NCBI GenBank assembly: GCA_021292165.1
Contig: CM037877.1
Coordinates: 302,204,726-302,268,725 of the forward strand
Source of the DNA: Shinisaurus crocodilurus
Taxonomy: Eukaryota > Chordata > Lepidosauria > Squamata > Shinisauridae
DNA length: 64,000 nt
Reading direction: 5' to 3'
The notes beneath the pieces were generated by a model. It made no database searches. It saw only the letters and a list, made by a program, of their open reading frames with translations, and was not told the origin of the DNA. The position numbers were made by a program, and so were the translations under genes. Below are positions 1-10,050 of this stretch, piece by piece. Position 1 is the stretch's first letter. The number at the start of each line of letters is the position of its first letter.

Positions 1-451
1 TAGGCATGTCCCTGGACCTCCAGAAAACCATTCTCCCATATGTACACATTGTTATACATCTCAGCCACTTTCTCCTAAGCTGAGACAGAATCAAAGGGCT
101 CTTTTACTGCCTCTCCTGCAGCCTGAGCAATAACAGAGGCTCTATGAGCATCCTGCCCCCACCCCCATTATATACCTCAGCTACTCATTCTCATTGTGCA
201 AAGGAAGAGGCAAAAAATAGTGAGCCACATGGTGCCTAAAGTAAGGCCTCTGTGGTTACTCACACTGGAAAGGGTGTGCGGAGATAAGAGCCCTTTGCCT
301 TGTGTGGGAGTCAGTAGGCAGCAGAGCCAATGTTGCTGTCCCCCCAGACCAGGCTCAATTCAAAGGAGGGCCCCATTGACTTAATTGTTGACCGGAGCAC
401 TACGGGGCCACACATTTAAGAGGAGTCTTCTGAATTCTCTGCCCAACTCAC

Positions 452-657
452 TGGTACTTCATCGTCTCCATCTTGTTCCTCCAGTTGAGGATCTCCAGGG
501 AATGGGAGTCCACACCTCGTACACATGGAGCATCCTGACCTTGTCCGGTTCCCACAGCAGGCCGCAACCGCACACACACCCGTACTCGTGCTGGCACATT
601 AACGGGGGCTCGCCGGAACTCAATCCGGCTTAAGCGTTGATGAGTTGTCATGAATAC
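452..657 (-). CDS. KIF22: KIF22 first motor-domain exon (gene continues off the left edge)
   Basis: KIF22 (Kid) is a plus-end chromokinesin that moves chromosome arms on the spindle. Read on the minus strand, the exon has an acceptor (pyrimidine tract then TTAG) just above 657 and a GTGAGT donor just below 452. It encodes the kinesin beta-1 strand motif VRVCVRLRP, followed by [17 protein letters not shown] and METMKYQ, which closely resembles the corresponding human KIF22 segment as I remember it. The only in-frame ATG near the 5' end is at 651; the codons before it (Val-Phe) could be 5' UTR or could join an upstream exon. The P-loop and the rest of the motor lie outside the window. I could not find another KIF22 exon in 1-451. 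Confidence 0.85.
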
Positions 658-1990
658 CTAAGAGAAAAAGTAGTGTAGGGTGAGATGTAACTTCACATTG
701 GCTTGCCCACGCACTGGAATCATTGGGTGCCCTTCTCCAGGTGCTCCCCAACATCAGAGGCAAAGCAGATGGCCTCTCAGGTATCGTGCACTACCATCAG
801 AACTCTTTCCCAGGAAAGCTCACCTGCTGCCTACTTTGTATTTTTGGTGCCAGATGAATGCCTTTTTATTCTCCCATATGTTTAACTCTAGCTGTGAGAC
901 CTTGCTGCTCACTTTAATTTTGTGGTGTATTGTATTTTTTTAACTGAAGTAAGCTACCTTAAAGATATTTACATTGAGGGGTGGCATACAAATTCAAATA
1001 AAATAAAGGTGATTGACAGCATATCCTCATACACTGAGAAACAGTTAACAAGGAAGGCTCCAGCTGTGATCCTACCATTCCTACCAAATTGGAAGCTCTT
1101 TGGGACTGACTCTCCTATCCATGTCAGTCTTTTGATCCTTTTGGAGAATATTCCCTTTCTCTCGTTCTTACTCACTCTGTAATCCAGAAACTACTTTGAG
1201 CTTTGTAGCCCTGCTATTCAGGAGTAGTCAGCTAGCTAACAGGATGATGGATAAAACTGCTCCAGTCTCACACTGACAGTCATACATGTAAATATGCATT
1301 GCTAAACATGTTTTCAGGTCACTTTTTTTTTAATCAGGAGACTTCAATCTCCCAAAGTGAGGACATGATATTCTTTTCATCAGTGAAGACTGTCACTTAA
1401 ATTTAAAGAAAACTTCCCCTTTCAGTATTCAAATAACGTATGCATTCTGCTTCTTTCCTTTACTTGGTTTTCATTTTGTCAGCAAAGGAGCCCCCAAATC
1501 AGTTAATTTTATTTATATAAAAATATAAAATCAGTATTGAGCCAAATCAACAAGTACTGTACAATAGACAAAACCAGTCCAACGGATCATCATATTTAAA
1601 ATAGATTTTAAAAACTCATAAGGCCACATATCTACAGGATACTAAGCTATTGCAAGTGCAATGTCAAGGCACAATATTAATGGCTCAATCCAGAATGACT
1701 ACTGTTTCCTAGTGCCACAATAACTAATATGGACTATTTAAAAAAAGAAAGAAAAAAAGGACTAGAATCAATTCACCATTTACAGGCATACTTTGAAACA
1801 GAAGTGTGTGTTGGGGATTCCACCTCATCTTCTTTGGCCACCAAGATTTTGTATACAGAAGGTAGGTAAGTTAAATTTAAAAACGACGAATGGCGCGTGT
1901 CAGTCTGCTTGAAAGATTTAGTGCCCCCATTTTGGACCCATTTAAACGTACTTACTCAGAAGTAAGTCTCTCGGCTTCCAGTGGCTCTTA
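658..1990. other. Probable KIF22 first intron, no gene seen
   Basis: AT-rich sequence between the KIF22 motor exon and the CpG-rich region. I see no convincing coding sequence. It contains short A-rich runs (for example near 1740) and no repeat I can name with confidence. Confidence 0.4.
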
Positions 1991-1999
1991 CTTCCAAGT

Positions 2000-3550
2000 A
2001 AAATGGGTTAGGAAGTCCAGGATCCTGTGCAAGCCAATGATTGCAGCGGGTCTTGCTTCCAAGCACCAGCTCCGAAGGGCTGCGGTCTTAGGCCCGCATT
2101 ACACTCACCCTCTCTTTAATCCCCCGGCCGGTTCTTTACACACAACACACAAATATGTATTAAGGGCTCCCAGGCTTCGTTTGTATTCGGCGCTAAGCCC
2201 ACCCCCTAAAGGGAAACAGACCAATGAGATGAAGGGAAGGAAGCAGCAGTTGGCCACGGCGCGTGCGCATTAACATCCTGGAGGGTTTGCGCGCGTGCAA
2301 TGTAAAGGGAGAAAAGGACCGCATGTCCTGCGCACGCGTATTAGGGCGACAGGGCGTTGAGGCGGTTCGCGCACGCGCGGCAAGATAGTAGGCGTTGGTG
2401 GTGAAAGGGGATGGGAAAGTGTAGATTCATAGGCACAACCCCGCAATTCTTATTGGAGCGTTCGTTCTAAATTGAAGTGGTTTTCAGTTTTAGTACATTT
2501 AGGCAAAGTACATTAAGTTTTCTCCATAGATGTGCCAAGGCTTAAGCGGCGCCACTCTGCGACTTTCAGTTTTTACCGCAAGTTCGGGTTCTTTGTGTCA
2601 CTCTATAATTTTCCTATGTCTATGGATGAAAACACACATTAAAAAAATATCTCAAAACGCTCAAAGAAAATCCATCGGGTTGCCGAAAGAAGCACTTGGA
2701 GCTTGGGAAACGTCTTATCTATGATGAAAAGGGTCGGCGGGTGGGGGATGAGAAGCGGAAACGGGGGAGAGAAGGGAGCGGAAGCGCATGCGCAGAATAA
2801 AGGCACAGTCCGTAGTGCGCTTGCGGCGTTTTCAAAAGTAGCGCAGGCGCTGTAGCGGGACGATCGCTTCTCCCTCGTCCCCCCCCCCATCCCATGCATG
2901 AGAGGCGGGGTTTACCTCCGCCTTTCCCACAAAGAAGCGGTGGATTGTGCCGCGTTCGGCTTTTGCGGGCTGCTTGGTGGTTTTGTGCGGAGGAAAGATG
3001 GAAGGAAGAGCGCGCGAGCGGTGATGCCCGGATAGGCTCGTCACGGCCGTGGGTGGACCTGGGTGAGCCGCCGAGTCCTTTTCCTCCCTTGTGGGCCACT
3101 TGCCCTGGCGGAGCCCCTTGGACTAACTTCGTAATAATTTGTGCTCAGTGCCGAGCCATGGAACAAGGCATGTAACAGCGGGGTGCCTCTGAGCATGTAC
3201 AGAGTGCTTTTAAAATTTATTATTTTAAGGGATGCTAAAACAGCAGGTCTCGCCCAGCCAAATTAAACGCTTAGAAGTCCCGTGGATTGATTTCAGCTAC
3301 TGCCGGTTCCAGGCTTTCCCCCAGGGGGCCGTTGGGCAAGACATCCTCCATGAGCCCCCTCCCTCAGTGAGTCTACCTTCTCACGACCATTGTCACCAGC
3401 TGCTATTGCTCCGCAGCCCCTTTCTCATCTTTGCTAGCAGTTGCTTGTTTGACAGTCAGAGAGAGCCAGTGAGCAAGCGGGCTGTGGTGGCACCTGCTAC
3501 TTCTGCTTCTCACCAACGTCTGCGCGCCAAAGCAAGAAGCAAGTGAACGA
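2000..3550. promoter_or_regulatory. CpG-rich divergent promoter region between KIF22 and PAGR1
   Basis: CpG density rises sharply here compared with the flanks. Several NRF1-type palindromic words (GCGCATGCGC and relatives) occur at about 2259-2270, 2288-2299, 2331-2340, 2368-2380 and 2784-2793, and CCAAT boxes lie near 2034 and 2221. KIF22 runs leftward and PAGR1 rightward from this island, so it is the natural bidirectional promoter for both. The PAGR1 coding exon starts immediately after a splice acceptor, so a non-coding first exon must lie upstream, probably here. Exact transcription starts and first-exon ends cannot be fixed from sequence alone. Confidence 0.6.
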
Positions 3551-3954
3551 GCAAGTTGCGGTGGTGAAGAGGAGGAGCAGCTCCTGGGGATTCCTGTCAG
3601 TGGGCCCTGGGCAGGTGCCTGACCGTGCCTATTCTTGATACTGGCCCTGATTTCAGTGGCAGAGTTAATAACAGCCTGATTCGATGCACTTGCCCCCCCC
3701 CCCTCAAGGAAGTCCCGCCGTTCAAGGGGGTGGCTTATTCCAACGAAAGTGCACAGACTTGCAACGTGAAAACCATGCTTGAACTCTTCAATTAAAATTG
3801 GTGGGCTTTCAAGCTGTTTACCATGCCAAGAGCGGATTACTCTCCGTTGCAGATTCTTGGCTTACTTACATGATTAAAGTGTGTAATAAGAGTTTGCCTA
3901 AAAGGCCATTTCCCATGAGTCCATGTTTCATAGCCTAAGCAGCAATCTTGTATA

Positions 3955-4050
3955 GCAGCCTTTCCCAACCTTGTGCTCTCCAGATATGTTGGACTGGGGA
4001 TGATGGGAATAATCCAATGTGTCTGGAAAGCACAAGGATGGGGAAAGCTC
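3955..4050. repeat. Short palindromic hAT-like MITE (CCTTCCCCAACC family)
   Basis: The arms CAGCCTTTCCCAACC and GGATGGGGAAAGCT are inverted copies flanking a short loop. It is a diverged member of the family seen more than ten times in this window. Confidence 0.6.
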
Positions 4051-4059
4051 CTATATCCA

Positions 4060-5700
4060 CTTTATTGGAATTATGTCCTGTTGAACTCAAAGGGACTTCC
4101 TTCTGAGTAGGCATGTACAGGTTTGCACTGCCTTTCTCTTAATCCTTACACTACACCTGCTTTTTACCTGGCAAAAAGATCAGATTCTTCAACTAAATGA
4201 ATGCAAATAATCTCAGTGGTACAACTATAGACCTGATGCTTGCATGGAAAAATAACACTTCTAAATCACTGTAGGCGTGGGCTGAGAGACTTTGGGAAGC
4301 CACAACAATCAAGACATTGCTTCTGCATACCAATTTCATCTCTCCGGAAGGGGCTTCAGCAAGGCCTCCCTGCTGATCTTAGCAACTGCTTGTGCTCCTA
4401 ATAAGAGGTAGAGCTTTTTCTTTCTTTCTTTTTTTGAGCAAGTGTGGTTTTGGGATCTGCTGGGCCTCCACAACAAACAACACGGATGCCCTCATACCCA
4501 GCTGTGGAATGTATGCAAGTGGCTATGGGCATGATGGTGGGGAAAGACCAACAGTTTAGAGAAACAGACTCAAGTTCAAATGAGTGACAAGGGGAAAAGT
4601 GAATTTTCCTGGCAAGATGGCTGTTCCTTGGCACTGTCCCATTCCTGGTCTTGCAGAGGTCTGTTGAGAGAAGCCTGGCAGCCGGGGTACTGAGCGGCAA
4701 GAGAGCCGTTTAGTGGTTCTAGACTGGGTTACCAGAAGTCAGAGGACTAATGCTGAACAGCAAGCTAGCTAATCAAGAGGTGGCCAGAACAGGAAACTAG
4801 GAGCTGGCCCACAAAGTAGTTGCAGGAGCAGCTTCCATACAACAACTGAAGGTTTTTTTTAGTTGGCCTAGCTGCCCCATCCTTCCCAGTGCACTGGTGG
4901 GGATCCTGACCATACTTAGGCTTAGGAAGCCTCCTTAACATAAAGGTAAGGAAATGGAATGCCTCGTGCTGCCAGGTGAGCGTTGCAGCTTCTGGTCTGG
5001 GCTTCAGCTTGGGCTTGTTGAAGTCTTTGCTCTTGACATCTTGGGGTGGGAGATCAGATCTGTGGGTGAATCTAGTCAGGGAACTTGAGGTCCTCTGATG
5101 CCACAGGTTATTTAGATGGGGCATCTTCTGGAGTTAGGGGTCTTGGAGGTTTCCGTCATGCTTCCCTGGTCATTTCTGATATGGAGGTCTTGTCTGATTC
5201 TGGTTCTAGGGACTGTCTGATCCTGATACCTCCTTGGGCTAAGGCTGTGACTCCCCTTTCCATATCATAGTCAAGAAGATGATTTGAATATGCTAGGACT
5301 TCGTGTGAGACTGGGGATGTGAGAGATGGGGTTGACACGATGATCTCAGATGGGGTGGTTTGGATGGGAGGATTTGGGGCTCTAAGTGGGTAAAATGAGA
5401 GAGAACATTCCATTATGCTGCTCTTTCGATGGGTGGTTCCAGAATTACTCCTGGATTGGCATGGAAGTGACACTTAAAAAAGGTCATTGGGTTGGTAGGT
5501 GATGAAAACCCTTCTACTCTGAGCCAGAACCTAGGATGGTTCCCAAAAATGACCGTTAGGTTGGTGTGGATAGGAGGAGGAGTTTGTCCAAATGACAGCT
5601 GTGTTGACTTGGACTTCAAGACACAACTCAAAATGGCTACCTGGTTGAGGCAACTGCCAATGGCCAACATGGTTCACCACAACAGCTGATCTACTCTCCA
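4060..5700. other. Probable PAGR1 5'-UTR intron, unassigned
   Basis: No recognisable exon. A short piece near 4072-4130 resembles the widespread lizard repeat ending in a 'cttctgagtaggcatg...aggattgca'-like string. From about 4765 to 5670 the minus strand has three consecutive overlapping open frames rich in Pro and Ser. They match no family I recognise and are treated as non-coding here. Confidence 0.35.
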
Positions 5701-5721
5701 CCTCCAGATTACTTTAGGGCA

Positions 5722-5842
5722 GGCTTACCTAATACAGTATGGTGCCCTCCAGATGTATTGGACTTCAACTCCTAGCCAGCATGGTCAGTGGTCAGGTGTT
5801 GTGGTCCAAAACATCTGGAGAGCACCTGGCTGGGGAAGGTTT
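5722..5842. repeat. Palindromic hAT-like MITE
   Basis: The left arm GGTGCCCTCCAGATGTATTGGA and the right arm TCCAAAACATCTGGAGAGCACC are inverted repeats around a central AACTCC... segment. Same family as the copy at 44752-44883. Confidence 0.65.
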
Positions 5843-5904
5843 TTTTAGGATCTTAATATGTTAACATGAAATACATAGTTATGACATTCATCTCCTGTCC
5901 TTTC

Positions 5905-6095
5905 TCCAAGGATCTTAGGGTGGAACACATGCTATCTTCTCCAGCAGCCCCATTTTATCCTTGCAACAACTCTGTGAGGTAGGTTAGGCTGAAAGGTAGT
6001 AACTGGTCCCCGTTTGCTTCATGGTTGAAGTGGGATTTTTGAACCCAGACTTCAGCAAGCCCAAGTTCAACACTCTTTGGGTTTTGTCCAGTGCT
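5905..6095 (-). repeat. Diverged Sauria-SINE-type element
   Basis: On the minus strand it keeps the diagnostic CTAACCTACCTCACAGAGTT-like core and the ATAAAATGGGG box, with a degraded tRNA-like head. It is older than the other copies in the window. Confidence 0.5.
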
Positions 6096-6106
6096 AGTCT
6101 AACCCA

Positions 6107-6450
6107 GGGGTGGCCAGCCCACAGGCTGCATGCAGTTCTCACTTTGAAAAGGCGGGGGGGAGGCAACCGTAGTGGCTACTGAGTGTTGATAGGGTCAAAA
6201 TTAGCTTGTTTGCAAACTAATTTTAATTCTTTTAGGGCTCCATAGCTACTACAGAGCACCAAAAGAGTCAAAATTAGCTTGCAAACAAGGTAATTTTTTA
6301 GCCTGTTGGCACTCCATAGTCACTGGATACCTTTTCAAAAAGAATTTGGCCCCTGTGCTGGGGAGGCAGGCAGAGGAGTGCAGCCCATGGGGGGCGGGGT
6401 TCTGGGGGTGAAAATGGCCATCAGACCACCTGAAGTTGCTCACTCCTGGT
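6107..6450. repeat. hAT-like non-autonomous element
   Basis: It begins CAGGGGTGGCCAGCCCACAG and ends TTGCTCACTCCTG, an imperfect inverted pair of hAT-type ends. The Tc1-like element to its right abuts this end. Confidence 0.45.
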
Positions 6451-7411
6451 CTACAGTGGTGGCCAAAATTGTGGACACTTTTTGAAATTTTCATGTTTTG
6501 AAACTTTGCATGCTTATAGAAAATGTTCTGTTTCACGAAATTAAAATGTTTATATATCCTCTGAAAGATAATTTAATGCTGAATTCAGTACAAAAAACCA
6601 GAATGCAAATATCTGCAGTACAAAAAAAGTTATGCTCACTTTAGTCTAAAAACAAGCACAGGTGTGATTGAGTGAAGAAGCGGATTGGAATTGCAAACCC
6701 TACAGTGGCCAATCACAGTCCCTGTTCTAGGGACCAATCACATGGCAGTAGCTGCGGTACATCATGTTTCAAGTTGAGGAAAGTCAGTTTTGCTGCTTGT
6801 TCTGTAGAAGACAGAATAGATTGTGTGAATATTTTAAGTTTTTCTCAAATTAAAAGTGTACATCGTAAATAGAGCAAAGAAAAAAGTTAATTGAACACCC
6901 AGGAAAAGAAGCAGGATTGTTGTATTATGTGAATCAGGTTTCAGGTCTTTCCTATGCTGAAATCGCAAGGCAAGTTGGTCGGACAATGACTACATCTGGA
7001 GTACGAAAGTTTTGTTTACAGTATAAGGAAACAAAGTCAATAAAAAACAAAGCAGGAAAAGGCTGTGAAAAGTGCACAGATGACAGGAGAATAAAAGGGC
7101 TGTGTCTCAAGGACAAAAAAAGTAATCTGAGGCCATCAGAGGTGAACTTGGTGCAACTGGTGTTTCTGTCAGTTCCAGAACGATAAGAAGACTATCAGAT
7201 CTTGGACTAAAAGGTAGGATTCCTAGAAAAAAGCCATATCTGAATCTAAAGCAGCGCTGGAAACGACTACAGTGGGCAAAAGAACACAGTGAATGGACAG
7301 AAGATCAGTGGAAGCAAGTTATTTGGAGTGACGAAAGTAAGATAAGCTTATTTGGTAGTGATGGGTGAAGAAATGTGAGACGTAGAGTAGGAGAAGAGCT
7401 ACATCCTGACT

Positions 7412-8406
7412 TTAAAGATCTTTGCAGCCAAGATTGTGTCCCATCTCTTATATGGTGCACCAATCTGGGGCAGTTACTGTAGAGATGAACTTGAGATAAT
7501 ACAAAACAAGTTCCTGCGCATGCTCTTGGCAGTGCCACACAGTACACCTGGTGCACTATTAAGGACTGAACTAGGTCTCCCCTGAATCCACATATATACA
7601 AATCCATAATATTATATTGGGAAAAAATTAACATCATTGCCAGAAAACCATTTAGCAAAACTTTGCTTTTTGGAGTTGCAGAATAGAGAAGGCTGGGCAA
7701 ACTCTTGCAGATGCTTGATGCTGAGTTACTCAATTCCCTTAGCAACGACAATGCAGGATGTGTCTGATTATAAGATCCGAGATATTGTGTTTGGCGAAGA
7801 TGCCAAAAGAGATCTTGAATATATAAAAAACTGCAAATCTGCCACTTGGTACGCCAAGATTAAAACAGATCACAAAAGGGCAAGCTATCTGCGAGAGCTA
7901 ACCTTCTTCCCTGTTAGGCATGCTTTTACCCAGCTCAGATTTGAAACAATGCCCACTGAGTATTTGGCTGGAAGATTTTCTAACAGACCTGCACAAGAGC
8001 GTTTTTGCATATGTGAAACAGGGCACATTGAAGATCTGGTACATTATATTCTATATTGTCCACTAGATAATTCACCCAGGGCCAGATTTATTCTTCCTTT
8101 TCAGACTACTTTAGAAGGTCAATCAGACGATTTTAAAATTAGATGGTTGTTGGCTGATGTGGACAAATTTATTAGCTACAGGATAGCTTTATTTGCGTTA
8201 GCTGCAAGGAAAATAAGGGCAGCCTTTATAAACCAAACTACTGCCAAACCATAAGGGGGCCATACAGAAAGAATGTTTCTAAACCTTGATTATTTTATAG
8301 CATTTTGTTTCATTATATTAAATGTTCAACCTGTTTTTATTTTATTTTATACTCCATGTATATATGTATTGTGATGGCCATTGGCTATAAACAATAAAAT
8401 TCTGAG
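7412..8406 (+). mobile_element. Non-LTR retrotransposon 3' fragment inserted in the Tc1-like element
   Basis: It encodes the C-terminal part of a LINE reverse-transcriptase polyprotein: LLYGAPIWG and IQNKFLRMLLAVPHSTPG near 7445-7545, then a 205-codon open frame (7637-8254) with a Cys/His knuckle (CICETGHIEDLVHYILYCP). It ends with an AATAAAATTCTG tail. An 11-bp direct repeat (ACATCCTGACT) flanks it at 7401-7411 and 8407-8417, the expected target-site duplication. The exact clade (L2, L1/Tx1 or other) is unclear. Confidence 0.8.
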
Positions 8407-9026
8407 ACATCCTGACTGTATTGAGGCAGCTGTAAAGCACACAACAAGTGTTATGATTTGGGCATGTATGTCAGCAGATGGTGTTGGCCGCCTTCATGTA
8501 CTCGACGGCACGCTGAACACACTAAAAATACATTGACACCATCCTGGAACCAAAACTGCTACCTTCCATCAGGGATCTCTTTCCAAACAATGCACCATTT
8601 ATTTTTCAGCAGGATTCAGCTCTCTGCCACACAGCAAAAAATATGCAAACAGTGGTTCACAGCAAAAGGCATTCAATTGTTGACATGGCCAGGAAACAGC
8701 CCTGACCTGAACCCGATAGAAAATTTGTGGCACCGTTTGAAAATTCTTGTACAAATGAGGCATCTATCAAATAAAAAGCAATTAATTGAGGCTATAATTG
8801 ATTCCTGGCACCACGTCATAAAGAAGGAAGAGCTTCAAACACTTGTCGGCTCAATGAGACATCGCTGTGATGCTGTTTCCAAAAATAAAGGCTACCCTAC
8901 CAAATACTGATAGTACATTGCAATCGTAACTACAATATCTGATATCATTTTATCAGATTTTGCTGTCAATTGATCATGATTGCAGTATTCGCCGCATAAC
9001 TTTTTTTAAACTGCAGATATATTTGT

Positions 9027-9250
9027 TTGTTTGTTTTATTTATGAATCGCCCATCTGGCCAGCAAACCGGCCACTCTGGGCGATGTACAACATAATAAAA
9101 TATAAAATACATTTAAAACAGTATAAAATTTTAAAATCTTAACCCACCCCATATTCCTGCCTGAATAGCCATATTTTTAGTGAATGGCGGAAGCTCAGCA
9201 GAGAGGGGGCATGGCGGAGGTCACTAGGGAGAGAGTTCCACAGTATGGGG
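9027..9250 (-). mobile_element. L2-type LINE 3' end
   Basis: On the minus strand it encodes LWNSLPSDLRHAPSLLSF and then LKIWLFRQEYGVG, the conserved L2-like ORF2 C-terminus, followed by a tail matching the element at 36060-36482. It sits inside the right part of the Tc1-like transposon. Confidence 0.75.
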
Positions 9251-9655
9251 GGCCACCATAATATCTGCAGTATAAAAAAAGTTATGCTGCAAATACTGCA
9301 ATTCTGTTTTTTTTGTACTGAATTCAGCATTAAATTCTCTCTCGAATGATATATAAACATTTGAATCTTGTGAAACAGAACATTTTCTATAAGCATGCAA
9401 ACTTTCAAAACATGAACATTTCAAAAAGTGTCCACAATTTTGGCCACCACTGGTTCCATTCACTTCAGTGGGTCTCCTAAGTAGGGCTATCATTGGATAC
9501 AACCCTTTTACCTGCTACACCATACTGTCTCCCATTTAGCCATGGGTGTGTTCCAGAATGGCTGATGTAGTGGGCAACTCTGCAGCTGCTGGCGTTCTGG
9601 TCCCAACAGGCCCGCCCTGTCTTTCATACCTGTGGTCTCTGTCTCTCTTGCAGCC

Positions 9656-10050
9656 ATGGAGGAGGCCAGCGCTGTGGAGGAAGGGGAAGTGACCTCAGGG
9701 ATGCAGTCCTTGGCAGTAGAAGATGGGCCTGCCCCTGAGCTTGCTGCCCCTGCCGAGGAACATGATGAGGCACCTGGCGGGGAGGGAGAGGAGCGGTCGG
9801 GGAAGGGGGATGAATCCGTGGAGGAGGATTGGTGCGTGCCCTGCAGTGATGAGGAACTGGATTCCCCGGACAGCTGGATGCCTCCGCCTGAGGAGATCCG
9901 GCGCCTTTACGAGCTCATTGCTTCCGAGGGGCCCCTGGAGATCCAGGCCGAAATCCTTCCACGGCGCAACCCCACCCCAGAGCCTGACAGTGATGATGAA
10001 GACAAATCTGATGGGCAGCCAGACAACCAGGAAGAAGAGGAGGAAGAGAA
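9656..10050 (+). CDS. PAGR1: PAGR1 coding exon 1
   Basis: Residues 1-131 plus two bases of the next codon. It carries the Glu-rich N-terminus, the [10 protein letters not shown] motif and the start of the acidic tract. It is preceded by TCTCTCTTGCAG, so at least one upstream non-coding exon is implied. The donor is AA/GTAAGG. Confidence 0.93.

Larger units (their letters stand above)
6454..9452 (+). mobile_element. Decayed Tc1-like DNA transposon, interrupted by two LINE insertions
   Basis: The terminal inverted repeats begin CAGTGGTGGCCAAAATTGTG at the left and are mirrored at 9452. They extend for roughly 150-200 bp with high similarity. TA precedes the left end but is lost at the right. 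A transposase reading frame is visible in pieces: a helix-turn-helix segment (LSYAEIARQVGRT, from about 6917), then WAKEHSEWTEDQWKQVIWSDES with the first catalytic Asp near 7330, then the second-Asp region near 8620 and SPDLNPIENLWHRLK near 8700-8740. Frameshifts and stops break it, and a LINE fragment (7412-8406) splits it. It is a dead copy; without the insertions it would be about 1.8 kb. Confidence 0.85.

Noticed and set aside
848..880. Start of CDIPT ('gccagatgaatgcctttttattctccc' resembles the N-terminal codons)
   Set aside because: The similarity covers only a few codons, is out of context and has no continuing frame.
2639..3175. Several overlapping open frames in the CpG island
   Set aside because: Arg/Pro/Gly-rich translations typical of CpG-island sequence, with no recognisable domain.
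7637..8254. 205-codon open frame as a host gene
   Set aside because: It has LINE polyprotein C-terminal motifs and lies between target-site duplications inside a transposon.
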